A model generated the notes under the pieces. That model had not been told where the DNA came from. It made no database searches and saw only the letters and a program-made list of their open reading frames with translations. Below are positions 1 through 9,849 of a stretch of DNA of 64,000 nt, piece by piece. Positions within the stretch are counted from its first letter, which is position 1. Each line of letters begins with the position of its first letter. Source of the stretch: Legionella waltersii (GTDB taxonomy: Bacteria > Pseudomonadota > Gammaproteobacteria > Legionellales > Legionellaceae); NCBI RefSeq assembly GCF_001468085.1, contig NZ_LNZB01000060.1, positions 599,294 through 663,293 of the forward strand. Direction: 5' to 3'. The translations under genes were made by a program, and so were the position numbers.

Positions 1-2
1 TG

Positions 3-1037
3 CCTCTTGTTGTCACTGCGCTCATTGGTGGTGTTTTTGCTGATCGATACAATCGTCGTGCATTGTTGCTTATCAGTGAAGCTTTATTAGCTGTTGGCTG
101 CTTAGGTTTAGCACTTAATTCGCTTCTACACACTCCAAATATCTATCTAATGTTCATCATCTCTGCTCTCATGTCAGCAATTACTGGATTGCATCGTCCA
201 GCGTTTGATAGTATCGCTCAGCAAATAGTAGACCCCGGGGATTACAAAAAAGTTGGGGCATTGGGAAGCTTCAAGTTTAGTTTCTGTATGATTATAGGCC
301 CAGCTATTGCTGGTTTAATTATCGCTCATTTTGGGGTTATGATTACCTACCTCATTGATTTTTTAACTTTTGTTATTTCAATGTTTAATATTGCATTAAT
401 GCATAATACGCCAAAACCTCTAGTGGCAGAGCACCCTTCAATACTTACTTCTTTAAAACAAGGCATTCAATTTGCCTATCAGCGACAAGAATTAATGGGG
501 AGTTATTTTGTCGATTTCTTTGCTATGGTTTTCGCAATGCCAAATGCTCTATTGCCAGCTATAGCTCAGCAGTTTGGTGGGGTGAAAACACTTGGATTAT
601 TGTATGCGGCACCTGCTGTAGGCTCTTTAATTATCTCGTTTGTCAGCGGTTGGACGGCCCATATAAAACATGAAGGCAGAGCAATTGCTCTATCAGCCGC
701 ATTATGGGGTGTAGCAATTATAGGATTTGGCTTGTCCTCGTCACTGTGGCTGGCTCTGTTTTTCTTAGCCCTATCTGGAGCCTTTGATGCAGTCAGTGGT
801 ATTTTTAGAAGCTCTTTATGGAATAACACTATACCCACTGAATTTCGTGGACGCCTAGCTGGAATAGAAATGATTAGCTACCTCAGTGGCCCAAGGCTTG
901 GAGATACACGTGCTGGATTGGTTTCTTCTTGCCTAGGAATTGGAACTGCTTTGATATCAGGAGGTGTTCTATGTATTGTTGGTGTAAGCCTGTGCTGCTT
1001 CGCTATGCCTAAGTTTTGGAACTATCATTCTAAATAA
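3..1037 (+). CDS. MFS exporter, 5'-truncated by window edge
   Basis: Inner-membrane major facilitator protein, probably a drug or metabolite exporter of the EntS/MFS_3 type. The frame is open to the left edge, so the true start lies outside; the visible part is about 344 residues. The first codons encode GGVFADRYNRR, the loop 2-3 motif (GxxADRxxRR) that defines the superfamily. Several hydrophobic helices follow, and the C-terminal half carries FRGRLAGIEMISYLSGPRLGD, a loop pattern seen in MFS_3 members. The TTG at position 63 is an internal codon, not the start. The gene converges with the S9 peptidase across a 31-bp gap. The substrate cannot be told from sequence. Confidence 0.85.
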   Translation, partial: PLVVTALIGGVFADRYNRRALLLISEALLAVGCLGLALNSLLHTPNIYLMFIISALMSAITGLHRPAFDSIAQQIVDPGDYKKVGALGSFKFSFCMIIGPAIAGLIIAHFGVMITYLIDFLTFVISMFNIALMHNTPKPLVAEHPSILTSLKQGIQFAYQRQELMGSYFVDFFAMVFAMPNALLPAIAQQFGGVKTLGLLYAAPAVGSLIISFVSGWTAHIKHEGRAIALSAALWGVAIIGFGLSSSLWLALFFLALSGAFDAVSGIFRSSLWNNTIPTEFRGRLAGIEMISYLSGPRLGDTRAGLVSSCLGIGTALISGGVLCIVGVSLCCFAMPKFWNYHSK

Positions 1038-1068
1038 AATGATGGTTTACAGTGATGGATATCAACAT

Positions 1069-3033
1069 CTAATGGAGATATTTTTCGAGCCAGATCGCGT
1101 ACCTTCGCAATTTATCGATTATGAATGAAGGTTTTTCAATCGTATGATATTCGTTAGGATAGATAACTAATTCTGCAGGAATATTTAGTGACTTTAGTGC
1201 CTGATAGAGCTGTTCCGATCCCGCACAAGGAACATTGACATCCAGTTGACCACACAGGAATAAAGTAGGTGTTTTAATTTTATCTGCATTAAAAAACGGG
1301 TAACTTAATTTAAAATATAAATCTTTATTTTTCCAGGGCTTACCTAATTCGAGTTCGTACTCAGGAGAATACTGATCTACGCCATAACTGGATAAAAAAT
1401 TTGCATTTCCTGCACCAGAGATTGCGGCTTTAAAGCGATTGTCCGATGCAATAACATAATCGGTTAAAATACCACCATAACTCCACCCACCTACACCTAA
1501 ACGATTTGGATCAACAACCCCTATAGATACTGCATAATCAGCAGCAGCCAGAATATCCTTAACGTCTAAATTTCCCCAATCAGCAAAAATTGCTTTAGAA
1601 AATTGAAATCCCCTTCCAGAGCTACCTCTCGGATTCGGCTCAATAACAGCATAACCATTTGCAGCTAGCCACTGAGTTTCAAAATTAAATTCATGGCTAA
1701 ATTGCCATACTGGCCCGCCATGAAGAAATATAAAACCAGATACAGGTTTTCCAGCGATATATTCTTCTGGTTTTATTAATAGGCCTTGAATAACTGTCCC
1801 GTCTGTGCTTTTAAACTCAATATCTTCAACCTCTTTAAATTGTACCGTTTCTAATAACTCTTTATTTTGAAACGTAATCTGCTTAAACAAAGGAGATACG
1901 CTGTATAGCTCAGAAGGATGTGTGTCATCTGAAGTTAAAACAACCAATTTATTCTGGTTAAGGGAATACTCTGAATCGACTCGTAGACCAGAAGTTAATT
2001 TCTTTATTTGACCTGTACTTGGATTCACCTGATTTAAATAAGTGTTTCTACTCTCTTCAATCAGGACATAAATCGAACTCCCGTCTTTAGACCAGGTTGG
2101 CTTAAATACCCATTTATCGATGGGAACAGGAATAGACTCCTTCCCAGTATCTATATTTATTGTTGCCAGTTGTGTTGGTGAATAATAAATCCATTGATGT
2201 TCATTGCTGCGTATATAAGCAAGATTTTTACTGTCTGGGCTCCATGACAGCTTTGAATCATAATCAGGATTCATATCGCTTCCCAAAAAATGCGTTAATT
2301 GCTTCTCCTCTGCAGTTTTATGGGGTTCTATTAAAAAAATATCATCATTGAAATGCCGATCTGCATCTTTCCCTCGTCTTGAAACATAAGCGATGTATTT
2401 TCCATCAGGTGACCATGCTGGTAAGTACTCATCATGATCTCCATTGGTGAGCTGAGTAATCTCTTTATCAGTAAGACGAATGATGTATAATTTTTGCAGC
2501 TTTTGATGAAGATATCCAATGCCATCAATCTTAAATTGAAATTGATCAACAACAATAGGCTCGTTATAACTATTGCTGCTCTCTTGAGCTACAAAGGCTA
2601 TTTGGTGTGAATCGGGAGCCCAGGAGTAATCGGTCACTTCACCATTAAAATAGGTCAATTGTTGGGGGGTGTTGGTATCAGTAGATAACAACCAGAGTTG
2701 GTTTGTACCATCCTCTCCTGCATCTGATAAATAGGCTAACCAACGACCATCAGGGCTCCATTTTGCCATCGAATAATCAGCATCTTTTGAAAACATGAGT
2801 GGTTCACTGATTTTACCATCCAAAGTCACTCGCCAAATTTCGCTGATTGAACTATTATTTCTTTCAGTGTACCTAGATACCGTATAACTTGCCCATTTTC
2901 CATCGGGAGAAATCTCTGGTTCACTAAGGTATTGGATTTGGTATAGATCTCGCAACTGTACTAATCTTTTTGCAGCACTCGGCTCATCACAAGCAATAAA
3001 AATCATCAGTAAGGCAATAATTATTCTTGACAT
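1069..3033 (-). CDS. Exported S9 family prolyl oligopeptidase / dipeptidyl peptidase
   Basis: Serine peptidase of the prolyl oligopeptidase family (654 aa), expected to cleave short peptides. It starts with a hydrophobic segment (MSRIIIALLMIFIA) followed by a Cys, which looks like a signal peptide or possibly a lipoprotein signal (IAC). Residues about 25-390 contain repeated WSPDGKW/YIAY-like blades of a PD40 beta-propeller. The C-terminal alpha/beta hydrolase domain carries the nucleophile motif GWSYGG (Ser518), GQLDV (Asp598) and NEYH (His630), so the triad is complete. The start is preceded by AGGTAAGT. It is divergent from ldhA with about 160 bp between the starts. The exact specificity (DPP-IV, acylaminoacyl or other) is not resolved. 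Confidence 0.9.
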   Translation of the reverse strand: MSRIIIALLMIFIACDEPSAAKRLVQLRDLYQIQYLSEPEISPDGKWASYTVSRYTERNNSSISEIWRVTLDGKISEPLMFSKDADYSMAKWSPDGRWLAYLSDAGEDGTNQLWLLSTDTNTPQQLTYFNGEVTDYSWAPDSHQIAFVAQESSNSYNEPIVVDQFQFKIDGIGYLHQKLQKLYIIRLTDKEITQLTNGDHDEYLPAWSPDGKYIAYVSRRGKDADRHFNDDIFLIEPHKTAEEKQLTHFLGSDMNPDYDSKLSWSPDSKNLAYIRSNEHQWIYYSPTQLATINIDTGKESIPVPIDKWVFKPTWSKDGSSIYVLIEESRNTYLNQVNPSTGQIKKLTSGLRVDSEYSLNQNKLVVLTSDDTHPSELYSVSPLFKQITFQNKELLETVQFKEVEDIEFKSTDGTVIQGLLIKPEEYIAGKPVSGFIFLHGGPVWQFSHEFNFETQWLAANGYAVIEPNPRGSSGRGFQFSKAIFADWGNLDVKDILAAADYAVSIGVVDPNRLGVGGWSYGGILTDYVIASDNRFKAAISGAGNANFLSSYGVDQYSPEYELELGKPWKNKDLYFKLSYPFFNADKIKTPTLFLCGQLDVNVPCAGSEQLYQALKSLNIPAELVIYPNEYHTIEKPSFIIDKLRRYAIWLEKYLH

Positions 3034-3194
3034 ACTTACCTATAATCCTTTATTTAATGATCATCTTTATAATGAGACAGCTTATAAAGAAGTATAGGTT
3101 ACTTTTATGAAGTATGTTTCCATGAGTGTGTAGTACTTTCGGTGCTTCTTGTTGTACGTTAGAATAAATCACTATCTATTCATTTTAAACAACA

Positions 3195-4181
3195 ATGAAA
3201 ATTTCATTTTTAAGTACCCAACAGTTTGAGCAGCCCATATTTGATCAGGCAAATACAACTCATCATCATCAAATAAACTATTTAAATTTTCATTTAACTC
3301 CTGAAAGTGTTAATGCACTCGAAGCAAGCGACGTAGTCTGTTGTTTTGTAAATGATTTTATCAATTCTGAAGTCATCAACGCATTAAGCCAGAAAGGAGT
3401 TAAACTCATTGCATTAAGATCTGCGGGTTATAACCATGTTGATATTGAGTATGCTAAGAAGAAAGGAATTAAGGTGTGCCGAGTACCCGCCTATTCTCCT
3501 CAATCAGTTGCCGAGCATACTATAGCTCTAATTTTATGTCTAAATAGAAAAATCCACCAAGCACACAACCGAGTACGAGAGGGTAATTTCTCACTGCATG
3601 GCTTAATGGGATTTAATTTATTTCAAAAAACAGTCGGTATTATTGGTACGGGTAAAATTGGTACTGCGGTAGCACGTATTCTCAACGGATTCGGCTGTAA
3701 ATTGTTAGGTTATGACCCCCAACCAAGTGAGGAATGTAAAAAACTGGGATTGGAATACGTTGACATCACTGAGTTGCTTAAATCTTCAGATATCATTAGC
3801 CTTCATTGTCCTTTAAATGATCAAACACGATATATTATCAATGAGCAAACAATAGCTCTTATGAAGAAAGGAGTCATGCTTATTAATACCGGTCGAGGGA
3901 AGCTAATTAATACTAAATCGGCAATAAACGCATTAAAAATCAAACAACTAGGCTACCTAGGAATTGACGTCTATGAAGAGGAAGAGCCCTTATTTTTTGA
4001 AGATCACTCTGAAGAGATCATTAATGACGATGTATTTTGCCGATTACTTACGTTTCCAAACGTGCTAATAACCGGCCATCAAGGTTTTTTTACCCAAGAA
4101 GCAGTACTTCATATCGCTCAAACAACTTTAGAAAACATCACCAATTTTGAAAGCAATAAGGGCACTGTTTATCTTGTATAA
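3195..4181 (+). CDS. ldhA: D-lactate dehydrogenase (2-hydroxyacid dehydrogenase family)
   Basis: NAD-dependent D-isomer 2-hydroxyacid dehydrogenase, 328 aa, nearly the length of E. coli fermentative LdhA. It reduces pyruvate to D-lactate in the cytoplasm. Features: substrate loop RSAGYNHVD, Rossmann motif GIIGTGKIGTAVA near residue 150, catalytic Arg in NTGRGKL, acidic partner in DVYEEEEPLFFED (the EEEPLFFED stretch is typical of LdhA rather than of phosphoglycerate dehydrogenases), and catalytic His in ITGHQGFFT. It converges with iolE, with only 2 bp between the stop codons, so it is not part of the iol operon. Other 2-hydroxyacid substrates are possible. Confidence 0.87.
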   Translation: MKISFLSTQQFEQPIFDQANTTHHHQINYLNFHLTPESVNALEASDVVCCFVNDFINSEVINALSQKGVKLIALRSAGYNHVDIEYAKKKGIKVCRVPAYSPQSVAEHTIALILCLNRKIHQAHNRVREGNFSLHGLMGFNLFQKTVGIIGTGKIGTAVARILNGFGCKLLGYDPQPSEECKKLGLEYVDITELLKSSDIISLHCPLNDQTRYIINEQTIALMKKGVMLINTGRGKLINTKSAINALKIKQLGYLGIDVYEEEEPLFFEDHSEEIINDDVFCRLLTFPNVLITGHQGFFTQEAVLHIAQTTLENITNFESNKGTVYLV

Positions 4182-4183
4182 GA

Positions 4184-5068
4184 TCATGAAATCATAGGAA
4201 TTAAGTAGTCGAACGCCATCTTTGCATAGTGTAATGGATTCGCTTTCCCAGGATCCTGTTCAGCTTCAACGATTGCCCAACCTTGATACCCTATTGTTTG
4301 TAACTGGCTAATGATTGGTTGAAAATCAATAGCACCATCACCAGGAACTGTGAAGACCCCTGCTCTAACAGCATCCATAAAGCTTAACCCTTTATCTCTA
4401 ACTGTCTCTAATACCTCCTTACGCACATCTTTAAGATGAACGTAGGTAATTCGTTCACGGTACTTTTTGATTAAATCGATTGGGTTAATTCCAGCAAAGA
4501 GGGCATGTCCAGTATCTAGTAATAAAGAGACTAGAGTAGGACAGGTATTTGTCATCAGAAAATCAATTTCTTCTTGCTTGAAAACCCCTGTCCCTGCATG
4601 GTAATGATAGGCAAGTTGAACTTTGAAGTCATTAGCGATGCGACCTATTGCATGCAAACCACTAATTAAGTTTTCTCTTTGTTCTTCATTAAATTGTGGT
4701 TTTGCATTTCCTAAAATTGACTTATCCGTACCTTGAATAGAGTGACCACACTCACAAACATTAATAAATGAAGCCCCCATAGCTCTCATAAAGCTCATAT
4801 GCTCCATAAATCGTTCTAATGTGGCTTCATACAACTCTGGTACAGTGAAATAGGTGCTAAACCAGGCACTTGATAACTGTAACCCTCTTAGGTCTAATGC
4901 AGACTTTAAAATCTCTTGCTGTTTAGGGTATTTATTACCTAACTCAGTAGCGACATAACCTGACAAAGCCATTTCATTAATGCATTGTTCAAAGCTTATT
5001 TCTTCTCCTAAAGAAGGATCATCATCATTGCACCAATTGATGGGAGAAATTCCCAATTGAATAGCCAT
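4184..5068 (-). CDS. iolE: Inosose dehydratase
   Basis: Myo-inositol catabolism, second step: dehydrates 2-keto-myo-inositol (scyllo-inosose) to the trihydroxycyclohexane dione that IolD uses. A 294-residue single-domain TIM barrel of the xylose-isomerase-like family. It opens with the IolE signature GISPINWCNDD and has metal-site stretches VNVCECGHS, LAYHYHAGTG, LLLDTGHALFAG and VHLKDVR, plus a final GWAIVEAEQDP. It starts 15 bp after the iolD stop, and AGAGGAGG lies upstream of the ATG. It is the last gene of the minus-strand iol operon. Confidence 0.95.
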   Translation of the reverse strand: MAIQLGISPINWCNDDDPSLGEEISFEQCINEMALSGYVATELGNKYPKQQEILKSALDLRGLQLSSAWFSTYFTVPELYEATLERFMEHMSFMRAMGASFINVCECGHSIQGTDKSILGNAKPQFNEEQRENLISGLHAIGRIANDFKVQLAYHYHAGTGVFKQEEIDFLMTNTCPTLVSLLLDTGHALFAGINPIDLIKKYRERITYVHLKDVRKEVLETVRDKGLSFMDAVRAGVFTVPGDGAIDFQPIISQLQTIGYQGWAIVEAEQDPGKANPLHYAKMAFDYLIPMIS

Positions 5069-5083
5069 ACTGCATGTCCTCCT

Positions 5084-6952
5084 CTAATAATCTTGTACTT
5101 CACTAATTTTATCTTGCATAACTCTAAATGCATCACTAACCCTACTGGAGCTGGATACTTCAGCTACCCCTACTCGCCACCATGTTTGATAACCTTGGCT
5201 CATTGTTTTTGGTAACACTGGAATAACAATCACTGAACATTCGCTATTGGCTTTAGCATCATGTATAGCATTTCGAAGAAGATCGTATGAGGACGCAAGA
5301 TAGGTTTTTGCTCCTAAACCTTCTGCGTATTTGCAAAAATCAATTGGCAAGTATTCGCCAGTCAAGGCATTTGAATTTTTATCTCGGTAGCGAAATTCAT
5401 TGCCAAATCCCAGACTGCCTTGGCTTTCTTGCAAATTTCTTATGCACTGATAACCATGGTTATTGAACAGAATGACCGTTATTTTTTGATGTTCTTGAAG
5501 AGCAGTTAATAATTCAGAATGCATCATCACAAAACTACCATCACCGACTAAAACATAGACCTCTCCTTCCTGTCCTTTAGCCAGGCGAACACCCAATCCT
5601 GCTGCTACTTCATAGCCCATGCATGAGTAGGCATATTCAAGATGATAGTCTTTGCTTTTTTTGGAACCCCATATTCGATGCAAATCACCAGGTAAGCTTC
5701 CAGCTGCACAGATGATAACGTCATCTTCTCCAACCAATTGATTTAATACACCTAAGACAGCAGTTTGTTGTAAACCAAGATTATCCGGAATAGATGGCTC
5801 TATCAATCGTTTTACCTCTCGTTTCCACTCACTCTGATACTGAATGATGAGCTTTTGATAGGTATTTGATGTTTGATAATCTCCGAGCTGTGCTTGCAAT
5901 TGCATTAACCCAATCTTTGCATCACCTCGTAACATGTGGGCATTCATTTTCATTGCATCAAAGCGAGATACATTCAAATGGACCATTTGACATTCTTTAT
6001 TTTTAAATGCCCATTTAGACGCGGTCGTAAAATCTTGTAGTCGAGAACCAATAATCAAAATTAAATCCGCTTGTGCTGCTAAGCAGTTTGCTGCCTCAGA
6101 ACCAGTTACACCAATACCTCCAACATTCATTGGATGTGTGGATGGTAAACTGCTTTTACCTGCTTGGGTTTCAGCAACCGGAATTCTATAACGTTCTGCA
6201 AAAGTTGCCAGTTCCTCACTAGCTAATGAATAGTGCACCCCTCCTCCGGCGATAATAAGAGGTTGTTTACTATTCTGAATCAGTTTCACAGTATCCTGCA
6301 AAGCATCCACAGACACCGGTACTCTATCTATAGACCAAACTCTTTTATCAAAGAAAGAATCCTCATAATCATAAGCCTCTGATTGCACATCTTGGGGTAA
6401 ACATAATGTAACAGCGCCAGTTTCAACTGGATCAGTTAGCACTCGCATGGCATTCATACAAGCAGTCATTAGTTGCTCGGGACGAACAATTCTGTCCCAA
6501 TATTTACTGATTGGCTTAAAACAATCGTTTACAGATATGGTGTAATCGTAAGGCACTTCAAGTTGTTGCAGTACTGGATCAGGTTGTCTACAGCTAAATA
6601 CATCACCAGGAAGTAGTAATAGCGGGAGCCGATTCGTCGTTGCAGTCGCTGCCGCTGTGACCATGTTTGTAGCACCAGGCCCAATTGAAGAGGTACATGC
6701 TATGATGCCTAAGCGGTTTCTTTGTTTAGCGTAGGCGGTTGCAGCATGCGCCATACCTTGTTCATTATGTCCCTGATAATAAGTTAAACCGTAGGAGTCA
6801 TATTCTAAAGCTTCACCAAGGCCAGTCACATTTCCATGTCCAAATATACCGAAAACACCATTAACAAATTGATACTCAGCGTTATCCATCCTAATGTATT
6901 GATTGGCTAGAAACCTAAGAATTGCTTGGGCCATTGTTAGTCTTACTTTCAT
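5084..6952 (-). CDS. iolD: 3D-(3,5/4)-trihydroxycyclohexane-1,2-dione hydrolase
   Basis: Thiamine-diphosphate-dependent hydrolase that opens the inositol ring to give 5-deoxyglucuronate; 622 aa, the normal family length. The N-terminus MKVRLTMAQAILRFLANQY is characteristic of IolD. The ThDP-binding stretch starts at GDGSFVMMHSELLTALQ, followed by NNHGYQCI. Residues FGIFGHGNVTGLGEAL and ACTSSIGPGATNMVTAAATA belong to the PYR domain. Its ATG overlaps the iolCB stop by four bases (ATGA), showing translational coupling. Cytoplasmic. Confidence 0.96.
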   Translation of the reverse strand: MKVRLTMAQAILRFLANQYIRMDNAEYQFVNGVFGIFGHGNVTGLGEALEYDSYGLTYYQGHNEQGMAHAATAYAKQRNRLGIIACTSSIGPGATNMVTAAATATTNRLPLLLLPGDVFSCRQPDPVLQQLEVPYDYTISVNDCFKPISKYWDRIVRPEQLMTACMNAMRVLTDPVETGAVTLCLPQDVQSEAYDYEDSFFDKRVWSIDRVPVSVDALQDTVKLIQNSKQPLIIAGGGVHYSLASEELATFAERYRIPVAETQAGKSSLPSTHPMNVGGIGVTGSEAANCLAAQADLILIIGSRLQDFTTASKWAFKNKECQMVHLNVSRFDAMKMNAHMLRGDAKIGLMQLQAQLGDYQTSNTYQKLIIQYQSEWKREVKRLIEPSIPDNLGLQQTAVLGVLNQLVGEDDVIICAAGSLPGDLHRIWGSKKSKDYHLEYAYSCMGYEVAAGLGVRLAKGQEGEVYVLVGDGSFVMMHSELLTALQEHQKITVILFNNHGYQCIRNLQESQGSLGFGNEFRYRDKNSNALTGEYLPIDFCKYAEGLGAKTYLASSYDLLRNAIHDAKANSECSVIVIPVLPKTMSQGYQTWWRVGVAEVSSSSRVSDAFRVMQDKISEVQDY

Positions 6953-8838
6953 GGATTTTTTCTCCGCTTAAATACTCTCGAATTCGCTTGAGTATTTCGA
7001 GTCCACTCGTGATCTTTAACAAACGTAGGTATTCCATATGGGTTATTTTCCAGGTGTTTAATAAACCATAGGGTGTACAAAGCATAACCCGGTGCGGTGC
7101 AATGGGCATGGGTTTGATCTTTTTCAATTTGATAGGTGTCGTAATGTTCAATCCTTAAAACGTTTTTTCCGCTCTCACCAAAAGCATACCCTTGAGGCTC
7201 TGAAAAACGATAATGATAGATTTCAGGTTGATCATGATAATGAGATGGGTAACTTGACCATCTTCCTTGAAAGGTAATAATTTCACCTACCACTAAATTT
7301 GATTCTGGTCTATTGCGTTTGTCAAACACTGTTCTAACAAGCCGATAAGAGGTATCCTCTAAAATTCCCTTTCCTCGTTCATCTAACTCAAGCATATTGG
7401 ATTCATCAAATAACACTGGTTCGAAGATTCGTTCGTTATCAGTCTCAATGAGGAGTAACTCACAGTCTGTTAAAGCCATAACAGAACATTGTTGCGCTCT
7501 GCTTCCATGAAGTACATAGGGGTTTTGTGAAAAGTAGTCAACTCGTTTAGCTTCTTTCTTATGTCCTGAATAATCAAACAGAACTTTTCCGCTAAGTAAT
7601 AAAGCAGCAAATTCATAGTGCTGTGTGAACTGATACATTTCGCCCTTATTTAACTTTAATGACGAAAAATTCATACCGGTAAATGATTCATGCATCGAAA
7701 CGATTTTGTTCATTCCGTCAGAAAATCCTAAAGGATTTTTAATTAATGCATGTTTGCTTCTGGATGGATTATAACTATCATGCAATTGCAAAAATGTAGT
7801 TTTGCTCCAAATTAGGGGATCTTTGGAATATTCAGCAATAAAATACTCCAATTCTTCCTTGTAAGGCATTGCTGGGGCGCATCCATGGCGTGTAACAACG
7901 ATGGCTCCACAAGCATTAGCATATTGACACGATTTTTCCCATGACTCTCCTTGCAAGACACCCAAGAGCAAACCGGACATGAATGCATCGCCTGCACCCA
8001 ACACATTGAGCACTTCAACAGGAAATGGTTGAGACTTTAAGACGCTATGTTTTGAACCAAAATGAATAATTGCTCCTTTTTCACCCAATTTAACAACGAT
8101 GGGTGAATTAGTCAGTTGCTGTATAGTAGCTAATGCTTGTTCTAAACAATTTGCCCCACCAGCAATACACAATTCTTCTTCAGTTCCAACAATTAAATCA
8201 CAAAGAGGGATAATTTCTTGATAACTTTTACTCACAACTTCACTTTGACAGTAACGATTTTCCCCATTACCAACCGACGTAAGTCCCCATAAAACAGGTC
8301 TAAAATCCAAATCAAAAATGACAGCACACTCAGCCCTACGAGCTCTTTGAACAACTTGAATGGTAGTGTTTTTCATTGATTGTGTTGATATACCAGTACC
8401 AGTAATTAACAACGATTTTGAATGAAGCAACCTTTCATCTGAAATGTGTTCATTCTGCAATTGCATGTCTGAACAATCTTTGCGATAAAAAATCAATGGA
8501 AAACGATCAGGTGGAGCTATTCCTAAAAGCACTAAACCAGTCAAATGCTTATCCGAGGTAGATAATAGATCAGTATTTACTCGCTCCTTGCACAATTCTT
8601 TTTGCAAAAAAACGCCCATGTCATCTGTTCCTACACAGGAAAATAGTTGACTCTTTAGACCTAAACGAGAAGTACCTACCGCTATATTTCCAGCACATCC
8701 GCCTAAATATTTCTTAAAACTAGATACATCCGATAAATCAACACCAATTTGTTCGGCATAGAGATCAACAGCAACTCTTCCCATGCAAATCAAATCTATA
8801 GGTCTTGATTGATCAACATAAAATACTGGATACGTCAT
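6949..8838 (-). CDS. iolCB: Fused 5-dehydro-2-deoxygluconokinase / 5-deoxyglucuronate isomerase
   Basis: A 629-residue fusion of two inositol enzymes. Residues about 10-320 are a PfkB-type sugar kinase (IolC) with GGCAGNIAVG near the N-terminus and the catalytic signature NVLGAGDAFMSGLLLG. Residues about 360-629 are the cupin isomerase IolB, with the metal-binding His cluster in SYPSHYHDQPEIYHYRF. IolB acts before IolC, so the fusion joins consecutive steps (5-deoxyglucuronate to DKG to DKG-phosphate). I chose the ATG of MTYPVFY: GAGGTGACT lies just upstream, and the in-frame ATG 21 bases earlier would run into iolG. A similar iolCB is remembered from L. pneumophila. The aldolase (IolJ) that should follow is absent from this window. 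Confidence 0.94.
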   Translation of the reverse strand: MTYPVFYVDQSRPIDLICMGRVAVDLYAEQIGVDLSDVSSFKKYLGGCAGNIAVGTSRLGLKSQLFSCVGTDDMGVFLQKELCKERVNTDLLSTSDKHLTGLVLLGIAPPDRFPLIFYRKDCSDMQLQNEHISDERLLHSKSLLITGTGISTQSMKNTTIQVVQRARRAECAVIFDLDFRPVLWGLTSVGNGENRYCQSEVVSKSYQEIIPLCDLIVGTEEELCIAGGANCLEQALATIQQLTNSPIVVKLGEKGAIIHFGSKHSVLKSQPFPVEVLNVLGAGDAFMSGLLLGVLQGESWEKSCQYANACGAIVVTRHGCAPAMPYKEELEYFIAEYSKDPLIWSKTTFLQLHDSYNPSRSKHALIKNPLGFSDGMNKIVSMHESFTGMNFSSLKLNKGEMYQFTQHYEFAALLLSGKVLFDYSGHKKEAKRVDYFSQNPYVLHGSRAQQCSVMALTDCELLLIETDNERIFEPVLFDESNMLELDERGKGILEDTSYRLVRTVFDKRNRPESNLVVGEIITFQGRWSSYPSHYHDQPEIYHYRFSEPQGYAFGESGKNVLRIEHYDTYQIEKDQTHAHCTAPGYALYTLWFIKHLENNPYGIPTFVKDHEWTRNTQANSRVFKRRKNP

Positions 8839-8845
8839 AGTCACC

Positions 8846-9847
8846 TCAAGAAAGAACAACGGGTAATTTGGTTTTTAAAGACTGGTTTGCGGCGTTAGCA
8901 ATACGTAAAGCCTGCAGAGCATCATTACCAGAAACAGGACTAGGCAAAGAGTTTTTCCAGGCTTCACAAAATGCCTTTATTTCTTCGACAAAGGCTTGTT
9001 GATAACGTTCTAAAAAGAAATATTGAGGCTTAGCGCTGTATGAATTGTTTGCATTTAGACAACTAACGGAGTGTTCATGGATATTATTTGCCTGTAGCAT
9101 TCCCTCAGAACCGAAGACTTCAATTCGTTGATCATATCCATAAACAGCTTGTCTACTGTTATCAATTGTTGCCATTGTTCCATTCATGAACCTGAGTTGA
9201 ATGATGGCTGTATCAATGTCATTCAAATTTTCAAATTCTGGATTAATTAGGACAGCTCCCATTGCATAGACTTCTACAACCTCAGATTGAGCTAAATAAC
9301 GAGCCATATCAAAATCATGAATCGTCATGTCAAGAAAGAGTCCGCCTGAGGTAGCGATGTACTCGGTACTTGGGCATCGAGGATCTCTAGAGGTAATACG
9401 AATCAGTTGAGGTGACCCTATTTCTCCCCCTTTAAGTCTTAGGCGAAGGTTAGAAAAGCTTGGATCAAAACGACGATTAAATCCAATTTGTAATAATGTG
9501 TTGCTGTCCCTTACAGCTTGCAAAGTGGATACTATTTCTTCTTCGTTTATACCAATAGGTTTTTCACAAAACACAGATTTTCCTGCCTTTATCGAATCAT
9601 TGATATGTTGGATGTGTTGTGTAGAGGGAGAAGCAATAATAATTGCGTCAATATTTGGATGATTAATGACTTCCTCACTATGATGTGTCATTAAAGCAAT
9701 ACCAAGGTTTTCAGCCCATTGAAAATCCAAGTTAGGATCTGCTAAAGCAACTAGCTCACAATTAGGTATATGATATTTGACATTTTCAGCATGAATTTTA
9801 CCAATTCTACCAGCCCCTAAAATACCTATTCGACATCGTTTATTCAT
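8846..9847 (-). CDS. iolG: Inositol 2-dehydrogenase
   Basis: NAD-dependent oxidation of myo-inositol to 2-keto-myo-inositol, the first catabolic step. 333 aa of the Gfo/Idh/MocA family: Rossmann motif GILGAGRIGKIHAEN at the N-terminus, the family EKP motif in FCEKPIG near residue 95, and the catalytic segment LDMTIHDFDMARYL near residue 175. It lies 2 bp after the iolT stop and 7 bp before iolCB, inside the operon. A relative acting on scyllo-inositol (iolX type) would look similar, but the context strongly favours iolG. Confidence 0.94.
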   Translation of the reverse strand: MNKRCRIGILGAGRIGKIHAENVKYHIPNCELVALADPNLDFQWAENLGIALMTHHSEEVINHPNIDAIIIASPSTQHIQHINDSIKAGKSVFCEKPIGINEEEIVSTLQAVRDSNTLLQIGFNRRFDPSFSNLRLRLKGGEIGSPQLIRITSRDPRCPSTEYIATSGGLFLDMTIHDFDMARYLAQSEVVEVYAMGAVLINPEFENLNDIDTAIIQLRFMNGTMATIDNSRQAVYGYDQRIEVFGSEGMLQANNIHEHSVSCLNANNSYSAKPQYFFLERYQQAFVEEIKAFCEAWKNSLPSPVSGNDALQALRIANAANQSLKTKLPVVLS

Positions 9848-9849
9848 AA

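Noticed and set aside
566..838. Minus-strand ORF inside the MFS gene
   Set aside because: Shadow of the real gene on the other strand; the MFS frame has clear family motifs.
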